From contig JAFMBM010000029.1 of NCBI GenBank assembly GCA_017858515.1, forward strand, positions 1 through 37,323: 37,323 bases of DNA, given 5' to 3'. The notes beneath the pieces are model-generated. The model saw only the letters and a program-made list of their open reading frames with translations. It did not search any database and had not been told where the DNA came from. Origin of the DNA: Cryomorphaceae bacterium (GTDB lineage: Bacteria; Bacteroidota; Bacteroidia; Flavobacteriales; Schleiferiaceae). Of the stretch, positions 1 to 7,400 are shown one piece after another. Numbering within the stretch: the first letter of the stretch is position 1; the number at the start of each line of letters is the position of its first letter. Both the position numbers and the translations under genes were made by a program.

Positions 1-50
1 AAAAAAGTTTTCTAAATCTTTCGCTCGGAAAGGTCTGATTTCATTGAGCG

Positions 51-69
51 ATTATACACTTCGTATAAT
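51..69. repeat. Inverted repeat, 7-bp arms, near left edge
   Basis: ATTATAC and GTATAAT are perfect inverted arms around a 5-bp spacer. A second perfect palindrome, TTGTATACAA, lies at 81-90, and TGTACA at 93-98. The cluster looks like an operator or protein-binding region upstream of the short reading frame at 189. No gene assignment supports this, so the role is inference. Confidence 0.4.
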
Positions 70-188
70 AACACTCTCCGTTGTATACAAACTGTACACT
101 CCTGTTCTTAAAAGCTTTCAGAGGTTTGCAGCGTCAATAGATCTATGACAAAAATGATTTAATAGTTACACTTTAAAATTTACCCATT

Positions 189-266
189 ATGGAAAAGAAA
201 GTTTCAGTAGAAATGACAATGCTTCGAGATCTTTTCGATTTTCTCGAACAAGCTCCTACCGCGTGA
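189..266 (+). CDS. Possible 25-codon peptide or gene remnant
   Basis: An ATG frame of 25 codons ends in TGA at 264-266. It is rich in charged and hydrophobic residues (it begins MEKKVSVEM and ends FLEQAPTA) and could form one amphipathic helix. I do not recognise it. It follows the palindrome cluster at 51-98 and precedes the intergenic repeats at 319-533. It may be a small protein, the 5' remnant of a truncated gene, or chance. No good ribosome-binding site is visible, but that is normal in Bacteroidota. Confidence 0.2.
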   Translation: MEKKVSVEMTMLRDLFDFLEQAPTA

Positions 267-318
267 TTCCCATCGCGTGGCTGCGGAGAACATTGTATTT
301 CTATTTGCAGGCTCCTCA

Positions 319-364
319 TTGTCTGAACTGTGATTTGTGGGATGAATGGGATGGCTGTAATTGG
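319..364 (+). repeat. Diverged copy of the 46-bp intergenic repeat core
   Basis: This 46-bp segment matches 9781-9826 at all but two positions, and the match recurs at 9930-9975. It begins TTGTCTGAACTGTGATTTG. The stretch can be read through as protein, but conservation in intergenic DNA next to hairpins marks it as a non-coding dispersed repeat. The 267-573 stretch around it holds this copy plus the hairpins at 393 and 494, and no credible gene. Confidence 0.75.
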
Positions 365-392
365 GCTGCTATAAAACTAGCTCCTGTATTCC

Positions 393-405
393 GCCCTTTC
401 AGGGC
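393..405. repeat. GCCCTTTCAGGGC hairpin of the repeat family
   Basis: GCCCT and AGGGC pair around TTC. The same 13-mer occurs in the 9.7-10.1 kb tandem array, always in the sequence following a GATGGG-CCCATC hairpin. This copy belongs to the same dispersed family. Confidence 0.65.
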
Positions 406-493
406 TTTATTTCTGATTTTCCTTAAACGGCATATATTTCCTACCGATGGCTGCTAATCCTTTTCCTGTTCTTCGTCTAAATGCGTATCCAAA

Positions 494-533
494 GCCCTGA
501 TAGGGCGCTATACCTCAGCGATGTAGCCCATCG
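494..533 (-). repeat. Inverted copy of the twin-hairpin repeat
   Basis: GCCCTGATAGGGC at 494-506 is followed by CGATGTAGCCCATCG at 519-533. Together these are the reverse-strand version of the GATGGG...CCCATC / GCCCTTTCAGGGC pair seen at 9865-9908. One hairpin arm has lost bases. The arrangement resembles REP/BIME-type palindromic elements; that comparison is inference. Confidence 0.6.
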
Positions 534-573
534 AACCAAAACCACAAAGCCAGTTTTTTACTTTCTTTCAGTT

Positions 574-605
574 TCTTTCTATTCCAAGGAACAAGATTAT
601 ATTTA
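574..605 (+). promoter_or_regulatory. Candidate promoter for the T9SS gene pair
   Basis: TTTC at 574-577 and TATATTTA at 598-605 are 20 bp apart. Each differs by one base from the Bacteroidota -33 (TTTG) and -7 (TAnnTTTG) boxes. Transcription would start near 612, giving a leader of about 70 nt before the ATG at 684. Confidence 0.35.
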
Positions 606-683
606 CTACGAATGAACAAATGCGCAAGTGGAGGGTTTCTTCGTTCAGCTACGGTCAATTCCGCAAAAGAATTCAGAATAAAT

Positions 684-1199
684 ATGGACAGTAAATTAGC
701 ATTTCGCATTTGGTCCTTAGGAATGGGCATACTTCTGTCAACCTTGGTTCAAGCGCAAAGCATTAGTCCGCAAGCCATAAATAATGGAGGCGCTCATCTG
801 GCAAATAACACTGCATCGGTCTCCTTCGGAGTGGGCGAATTATTGGTGGTTACCCAACAAGATCTAAATGGCAACACCTTGGGAGGTGGATTGGCGGCAG
901 GCAGTTCAGGCTCCTTAGCGGTAGAGTCTCTTGACAAAGTCTTTACCAACTGCTTGGTATATCCAAATCCTGTGAGCAGCGCGCTTGTAATAGAATGGAA
1001 TGAGTTGGGCTCAAATGAAATTAAGGTAGAATTGAAAGATGCCATAGGGCGTTTGATTCTATCTGAACCTTTACAACTCAATCAAGATCAGGCCACACTT
1101 AACTTAGAATCGCTTCCAAGTGGACACTATATATTAGATGTTTTAACTAAAGAGGGAAATAGAGTATCTACACACAGAATCATTAAAGACAGCAAATAG
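684..1199 (+). CDS. T9SS type A sorting-domain protein, secreted
   Basis: A 171-residue protein predicted to be exported and then carried across the outer membrane by the type IX secretion system. A signal peptide covers about residues 1-25, ending in VQAQ. The middle (about 28-75) is a Gly/Ala/Asn-rich strand region often seen in small Bacteroidota surface proteins. The C-terminal 80 residues match the Por secretion tail, with the YPNPV motif at 93-97, a GRL turn and a SLPSGHYILDV segment. I chose ATG 684 because the signal peptide follows directly; an upstream in-frame ATG at 612 would add 24 non-signal residues. The next gene begins 1 nt after the stop, so the two form an operon. The cargo function is unknown. 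Confidence 0.8.
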   Translation: MDSKLAFRIWSLGMGILLSTLVQAQSISPQAINNGGAHLANNTASVSFGVGELLVVTQQDLNGNTLGGGLAAGSSGSLAVESLDKVFTNCLVYPNPVSSALVIEWNELGSNEIKVELKDAIGRLILSEPLQLNQDQATLNLESLPSGHYILDVLTKEGNRVSTHRIIKDSK

Positions 1200-1200
1200 T

Positions 1201-2142
1201 ATGAAACGTCTCCTTTTCGTTTTAAGCCTGGCACTTCTATTCAATGGAAGCCTTTTAGCTCAACAAACACCATTGGCCTTTAATTACAGCGGTGTTGCTC
1301 GAGATGCTTCAGGAAATGCTTTGGCATCAACTAGTATTGGCTTGCAAATGCGAATCTTTAAGGGCTCTGCGAATGGCACTATAGAATATATTGAAAACCA
1401 TACTGTGAATACAGATGCTTTTGGTCTATTCAACTTGGTAGTAGGCTTCGGTCAGGTTCAAAGCGGCAGCTTGGCGGCGGTGAATTGGGGCAACGATAGC
1501 TATTTTTTGTCTGTTGGCATGGATATCAGTGGTGGTACCAACTTCTTGGAAATGGGCACTACGCAGCTATTGAGTGTTCCCTATGCCTTGCATGCTAAAA
1601 CGGCCGAGACTGTTTTGAATAGTGGTTCAGGCAGTGGCAACTTTTCTCATGAGATTGGCGAATTGTTTGGCGGTGGAGTAATCTTTGAATTGTGGAAGGA
1701 TGCTCAAGGAATAGAGCATGGATTAATTGTTGATTTAACGGATTTGTCGAACGGGCATCTTTGGAGCAATATAAACAACAGCAGCATTGGCTCCGGCGCT
1801 CAAAGCAATTGGGATGGACTGAGCAACAGCTTAGGCATTGTTGCTCAACCTGGACATACTTCTAGTGCTGCAGCTCTTTGCTTGAACAGCAACAGTGGTG
1901 GTCTAAATGATTGGTATTTGCCCTCGGTTCAGGAAATGAATATTTTATGGAAAAATTATTACCGTATTTCTCGTACGCTTGAGCAGACTTCGGGTGCGCA
2001 AGCTTTAAAATACGGCGATTATTGGTGCAGCAATGAGTCAGATTCATGGGTTGCTTGGACGTTTTACTTCGGTGAAGGAACGGCTGGGGCTTATGACACT
2101 AAAGATGTCTTGCGATTGGTGCGAGCCATTCGTGCTTTTTAA
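1201..2142 (+). CDS. Secreted protein with DUF1566-like C-terminal domain
   Basis: A 313-residue exported protein of a type common in Bacteroidota. Residues 1-20 are a signal peptide (LLAQQ at the cut). Residues 22-140 form the usual N-terminal beta domain of this group (FNYSGVARDASGN near the start, VPYALHAKTAE near the end). A Ser/Gly linker leads to a DUF1566/Lcl-type module at about 155-313, recognisable from the WYLPSVQEMN, YWCSNE and VRAIRAF motifs. It carries no T9SS tail of its own and sits 1 nt after a T9SS-tailed protein, so the two may work together at the surface. No enzymatic role can be assigned. Confidence 0.75.
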   Translation: MKRLLFVLSLALLFNGSLLAQQTPLAFNYSGVARDASGNALASTSIGLQMRIFKGSANGTIEYIENHTVNTDAFGLFNLVVGFGQVQSGSLAAVNWGNDSYFLSVGMDISGGTNFLEMGTTQLLSVPYALHAKTAETVLNSGSGSGNFSHEIGELFGGGVIFELWKDAQGIEHGLIVDLTDLSNGHLWSNINNSSIGSGAQSNWDGLSNSLGIVAQPGHTSSAAALCLNSNSGGLNDWYLPSVQEMNILWKNYYRISRTLEQTSGAQALKYGDYWCSNESDSWVAWTFYFGEGTAGAYDTKDVLRLVRAIRAF

Positions 2143-2331
2143 GCGCCGAGAGTCGTAATTGCGGGAAGTCTACAGCCATTGCTTTCCTTGCTTGTCGTTT
2201 TTGGCATTCTGCCTTTGGCTTGTTTGGCTTTGGTATGAATTGGGCTTAGACTGCCAAAAAAAGCCTAGGCAACCCATTCCTATTTACTACGGCTAAGCCT
2301 AGTCAAACCTTCGGCCTACATAGCCCTTTCT

Positions 2332-3162
2332 TCACTTCAACTGAACATGTATATGGTCGTCGTGACGGACTGCACCGCAGCCGTGAAATCGAACTTTATC
2401 TGAGTTCAAGCCCAGTCGGCTCTTTAGATGCGGCTCTATAAATATCTTCCCCACTTTCGGATCGGAGGCATAGAGCTCTACCAAGGCTTTGGTCCTTTCC
2501 GCATCGAAAACATAGTCGGCTTTCTTAGATTGAGATAGGATCTTGGTTAAGATACTGTACTGCCAATATCCCTCTTGGGCACAAAAGTCGGCGGTGTTCT
2601 TCTCCTCAGCACGGGCCTCCTCGCAAACCCCATAACCGCTAAAAGAAGGACTGCCATTGCTTGCTTCGCCCGTCTTGCTGTCGCGATAACAAAAGGCGAG
2701 GTCTAGTTTTTTTCCGTCGTTGTGACTTAAATGAGGCAGTAAAGGAAAGCCATTGAAAAAGGGAAAGTTTGCATCTAGATAGTTGATTTTCGTTTCTGGA
2801 AATCTTTCATTCATCTGCTCCGCAACCGCAAAGGCAGTCTGCCTTAAGTCCGCCCGCACATAGTGTCGATTGAGCAAACAGCTCATCCCATTCAAAGGCT
2901 GCAGAGAATGGGTCTCTCTCAAAGGCAAAGGCACCCGCCCCAGCGGCCGTGCGAGCAAGGGAACCAGCAGAAAAGTCGCTAAGCCATAGAGAATGAAAAA
3001 AGAAGCCAGTCGATAGACCGCCCGAATCCATCTCTTCTTCGAAAGTGTATCCGTCCATCTACCCAAAAAAAGACTCAGCCAATAGATCACTCCCCCAATC
3101 TGCGTTACAGCCGTTAAGAAGAGAAAGACAAAAAGAGCCCAAGCCCATTTTAAGAATTGCAT
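2332..3162 (-). CDS. Membrane-anchored LAS-type metallopeptidase
   Basis: A 276-residue protein with two N-terminal membrane segments (about 5-33 and 52-72), followed by a domain predicted to be exported. The metal site of the LAS (lysostaphin, D-Ala-D-Ala metallopeptidase, sonic hedgehog) superfamily is visible: H147 and D154 in HNDGKKLD, and the HxH pair H270/H272 in HDDHIHV next to the C-terminus. MepA-type murein endopeptidases and VanY-type carboxypeptidases share this layout, so cleavage of peptidoglycan peptide bonds is the best guess. Cysteines at 95, 158, 180, 194 and 262 could form disulfides outside the cytoplasm. It converges on the gene ending at 2142 and has its own 143-bp upstream gap. 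The substrate is inference. Confidence 0.65.
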   Translation of the reverse strand: MQFLKWAWALFVFLFLTAVTQIGGVIYWLSLFLGRWTDTLSKKRWIRAVYRLASFFILYGLATFLLVPLLARPLGRVPLPLRETHSLQPLNGMSCLLNRHYVRADLRQTAFAVAEQMNERFPETKINYLDANFPFFNGFPLLPHLSHNDGKKLDLAFCYRDSKTGEASNGSPSFSGYGVCEEARAEEKNTADFCAQEGYWQYSILTKILSQSKKADYVFDAERTKALVELYASDPKVGKIFIEPHLKSRLGLNSDKVRFHGCGAVRHDDHIHVQLK

Positions 3163-3305
3163 GGTATATTATTCTGCTTGCTTTAAGTGCTTGAAGGGGG
3201 AGCGAGCCTTATCAATAAATATTGCAAGCCGATTAGATAGATCAGACATCATTTGAACCAAATAAAATCGTGCATTCTTGATTATACAAATCGATTTTGC
3301 AGGGC

Positions 3306-4217
3306 TTACATTTTTACAAACTTAAATTCTTTACCCTCATAAAAAACTTGCATACCACCTTCACTAAAACTTACCGAACCTTTTGCAATCGACTTATCTT
3401 CTAAATAGAAATTCAAAATGAAATCGTTAAACGATGAGGTCTTTTGAAGATAACCCTTTAACTCTCCTTCAATCCAATCTTTCTCGTACTTGCCTTTTCC
3501 AGAAATATGAATCAATACTAAGCCATTAGCGTCGTGAAAGACAGCTACTTTATCTAGATGAATAGCACTCCCATTAAAATATTGGTATATTCCTTCAAGG
3601 TTGGAATGGGTTGAATCTCGCTCAAGACTTGTTATAATACTATCTTCTGTGGCAATTATTGGTAACCTCGCAATAGACTTTCTTCCAAGTGTATTATATG
3701 CTATACCATAAGGCATTCTCTTAGCCCATTCAGTCCGCATTCTTTTAGCATGCTTCGTCCAACCAGACACAGAATAATCTGGTATTTGAATGTAAAATAA
3801 AGTACCATCGCAAAACATGAATGATGCAATAACCTCTGTGATTCGACCCACTGCCCCCAAATCGCTAACAAATTTTGCTGAAGAATTTACTTCAACAAAA
3901 TCGCATGATGTTTCAGCCAACTTTCCATATTCGTCAAGTTGGTCTTTTGTTATTGCAACTCTCGGAAATCCTAAATCTGTTTTTAGAAATTCAACAAATC
4001 CTGTTAGTAATTGAACATCTCCAGAATTGGGGTTACTTGTTATGTAATCAAGATAATTTTCATTAACGTACATATTAACGAATCTTACACCCTCTAGCGC
4101 CTCAATGAAAGTTACTGGAATTGGATCAGTTGACTTAATGTTAAATGCCTCTTGGGCAAAACAATCTATCAATGGCATGATTACCAAAAAAAGAAATAGA
4201 ATTATTCGAGTTTGCAT
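3306..4217 (-). CDS. Secreted protein of unknown function
   Basis: A 303-residue protein with a clear signal peptide (residues 1-22, ending CFAQ). I recognise no domain. The first half is mixed helix and strand with a repeated FVE pattern. The last 90 residues (from the GIYQYF segment) look like alternating beta strands with Gly/Lys turns, in the style of a lipocalin-like or META-like barrel half. The gene is visibly more A+T-rich than the helicase gene and the LAS gene beside it. It stands alone, with gaps of 277 bp upstream and 143 bp downstream. A recently acquired or fast-evolving orphan would fit. Confidence 0.6.
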   Translation of the reverse strand: MQTRIILFLFLVIMPLIDCFAQEAFNIKSTDPIPVTFIEALEGVRFVNMYVNENYLDYITSNPNSGDVQLLTGFVEFLKTDLGFPRVAITKDQLDEYGKLAETSCDFVEVNSSAKFVSDLGAVGRITEVIASFMFCDGTLFYIQIPDYSVSGWTKHAKRMRTEWAKRMPYGIAYNTLGRKSIARLPIIATEDSIITSLERDSTHSNLEGIYQYFNGSAIHLDKVAVFHDANGLVLIHISGKGKYEKDWIEGELKGYLQKTSSFNDFILNFYLEDKSIAKGSVSFSEGGMQVFYEGKEFKFVKM

Positions 4218-4494
4218 TATAATCGTTTTAATTATTCAAGTTTTGCTTCACCATAGCTAACATTCAATACTAGATTACCTTTTTTGGGTAACTGAATTCG
4301 GGTAATCTTCTCACTCAACTGGATCAATCCAGATATTGAAAGAATACCATATTACTATACTGGATAAAACTCTATACGCTTTTAAAGGTTCTTATTATCC
4401 TAATCTAGAATAAAATGTATCTAAACGAAGCGACCAAAGTCCTCTCTTTCAAAAAATAAATAAACTCAATCCCAAGGCTTCCACAATACTTTCT
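4218..4494. other. Intergenic region with inverted repeat
   Basis: The region lies between the helicase stop and the start of the secreted protein, both leftward. AGATTACC at 4272-4279 and GGTAATCT at 4301-4308 are perfect 8-bp inverted arms, with an extra GGGTAA inside the loop. This could be an operator or a weak hairpin. The remainder (4309-4494) is A+T-rich with no gene or clear terminator seen. Confidence 0.4.
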
Positions 4495-7400
4495 TCATTC
4501 CTGATCCGTCAAAATAGACTCGTCCGTTCTTTCAAAATATAGCTCGGGCAATATAATCTTCAATTCCTCTTCTTCTTCCTCTCCCTTCCAGTAGAGTATA
4601 TAATTCACCTTCGCGCTCTTGAGTTGGTATTTCTTTTCGGCCAACTTTTCTATTTGCTGAATAAAACGCTTAGAGAATTTCAAGATCGTCTTTCCTTTCC
4701 AATTCAAGCCCTCGTTTCCTTTCACTTCCAACACATCTCCACTCACTAATGAATCCATTGAATGCTGCCTATCCTTGAAGTAACTCAACCAAACATCCTT
4801 AAACGAGGGCTGCATTACCAACTCATTGGGGACAGCATAGACTTCCCAATCTACCACCCGCTCTAGATTCTCTGCATCGATTGAATCCAGTAAATCTGAG
4901 TTTAGGTGGAGGCTTATATTCTTCTTCGCTCGGGTCATGGCTACATAAAGTAGGCGCTTGGCTTCATCGCTTTCGCCATTGAAGTTTTCGAGCATAATAA
5001 ATACATTGTCAAACTCCTTTCCCTTCGCTTTGTGGATGGTGGATACAAAAATGGTTTCACCCTTGGCATGTGCGAAATCTTCCAACTTCGACTCCCGTAT
5101 AAATACTTCTAAATCTGATTTATATTTTCTCTTTGGATTAATCTCTTCAAAATCCTTGAGCAAATGTTGGCACCATTCTAAATAACTGCTCTTGGCAAAT
5201 TTTTCGGCCAATTGCGTCTTAGCCTGTGCCCAATTCTCATCGGTGATACTAAAAACATGCTCGGCCAAATTCAATTGATCTAAAAAGAATCGAATCTCTA
5301 GCAGATTGTACAAACTAAATCCATCTTGACTCTGAATAAGCTTGGCAGGCATGCCGTTTCTCAAAAGAAGTCCTGTTATTTGAAGTGCCTCTTCATTGGT
5401 TTTGGTAAGCACACAGCTGCTGCCTTTTAATCCTGTATTCAAGAGGTCTTGCACCAATGGAACGGTCAGGTGGCCTCCTCTGTATTGCACTAGCTTTATT
5501 TTTCCATTGTCTGTTTGATTTGCAATAATGGGCGTACTCTTCAATCGATGCTGTATGCCTTCTACAAACTGATTGGTAAAATGTACAAGATTGCTTTTGC
5601 TTCTGTAGTTTTTTACCAATTCGTACTGTTTGGCTTGTTTCTCTGTTATAAATCTTTCAAGATATTTAGAGCTCGACCCTCTGAATTCAAAAATATTCTG
5701 ATCGTCGTCGCCCACTGCAATCACGCGTAAGCCTTCATTCTGCTCCATCAAGGCCAAAATGAGTTCATATTCTTCTAGCGACATGTCTTGTGCCTCATCG
5801 ATTACCATTACGGTTTTGGTAATTCGAGAGGGTTCTACTTCCCCATTTCTAATTTTCTCTAAGGTCTTTTTTAATATCAAATCCGATTTCTCCAAACTCC
5901 CCACTCTTCCCAATAGGTCGAAACAATAGGAATGGAAGGTCTTAATCTCTATAAAACTGGCCGCATTGCCAATGAGCTTTTGCAGTCGCTTTTTAAATTC
6001 TGTGGCCGCGGCTCGCGAAAAAGTAACCATTAGCAATTGCTCATGCTTTACGTCTTCCATTAAAAGCAAAGAGGCCAGCTTATGCACCAGCACCCTTGTT
6101 TTTCCGCTTCCTGGTCCTGCTGCAACCAGCATATTCTGGGTTTCGTTGTCGTTAATAATATTCAACTGAGTTGGAGAGAGTTCTCCAAAAAGCTGATTGA
6201 ACTTGGTAGGGGTCATTTTTAGCCTTAGGTCTTTGGCTTTGCTTCCTGGGAAATACCTTTTTAGAAAAGAGCTGTAGTTTAGTTGGAAGTAATCCTCTAC
6301 AAACTGCAAGGCCTTCTGATAATCATCGATCATCATCTTCGCATATTCTCCCACTATATGAATTTGCTGAACCTTGTTTTCGTAAAACTGGTCGAGCTGA
6401 TTGTAATCTTCTTTGGTATAGCCTTTTCTATTGTCTTGTTCTAATCGCTCTATGTTTAGTCGATTGTAAACCACTAAAAAGCCTCCCTCTATTTTAATGG
6501 CCTCTATTCGCGATAGATAAAACAGTGCGTCTTCAACTTCATCGAGGCTCACTTCCCCAGGAAACAAACTCGGGATTTTTTCATAGGCGGCCTTTAGTTC
6601 GTGAACAGAAAATTCAACCAGCGCTTCTTTCTTGTCATCCTCCTCTATTTCCTGATTTATTACGCCCTGATAATATTTTTTATAGAGAAACTCTACAATA
6701 AATCCCGCCAACTCATGCCGACGTGCCAACTTATCCTCCAGCACCTCTTTCGGATGCAGACAAAGCAGAGCCATATGGTTCTTAGAGTACTCTAGATTTT
6801 TCCGCTTAATCCAGTTCTTTATCGACCAGAAATTAATGAGGGTTTTAAGCTTACTGACCGAAACATCTTCACAGCCCTGTCCCTCCGCCTTTTCATTCAG
6901 TTCTTTTAGATGATATAGCCTTTCTTCTTCGTCTAGTTCTGGAAGTAAAAAGCGCTCAATCTTGCTATAGGATTCCACAATCTTAAAAGAGCGATTCTTT
7001 TGTTGTCCTTTTTTAATGAAGGCGGTTAAATCTTTGGCATCGGCCAGAATATTCTCTTCGCGCAAAAGATTCACAATATTGATCACTTCCTCCCTTACAA
7101 TGCCCAAATGATCGCTGATGTAATCTACCCGAGATTCAGCCGACTCCTCGGTTCCTTGCTTTCTGCTCTTGCTCGAAAAAAGTTTCTTAATAATCCGAAC
7201 GCCTCCATTTTTCTGTCGCTCATCGAATTTTTCAGAGGCCAATATTTTATCAATGGCTTCTTGGGCATTTTTAGAAAGAATACTGTTGGCAAAAACTCTG
7301 GGCATATTTTGCCCGCGCTTTAGATAGCCCGCGTTTTCCAAAGCGGCTATGGCGGTAGTAACCCTTGTTTCAATCTCCGCTATGCTATCGTCCCAGCCTG

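Noticed and set aside
51-90. Chromosome dimer resolution (dif) or loxP site
   Set aside because: One arm resembles loxP and the region has palindromes, but a second matching arm at the correct 6-8 bp spacer is absent.
263-457. 64-codon reading frame over the left repeat
   Set aside because: Its middle translates the 46-bp dispersed repeat, which also reads through at 9919-10110 in intergenic DNA. The shared peptide reflects conserved DNA, not a protein family.
2243-2299. Terminator between the genes converging at 2142 and 2332
   Set aside because: GGCTTAG and CTAAGCC pair but are 43 bp apart, without a T-tract, so no convincing hairpin terminator can be claimed.
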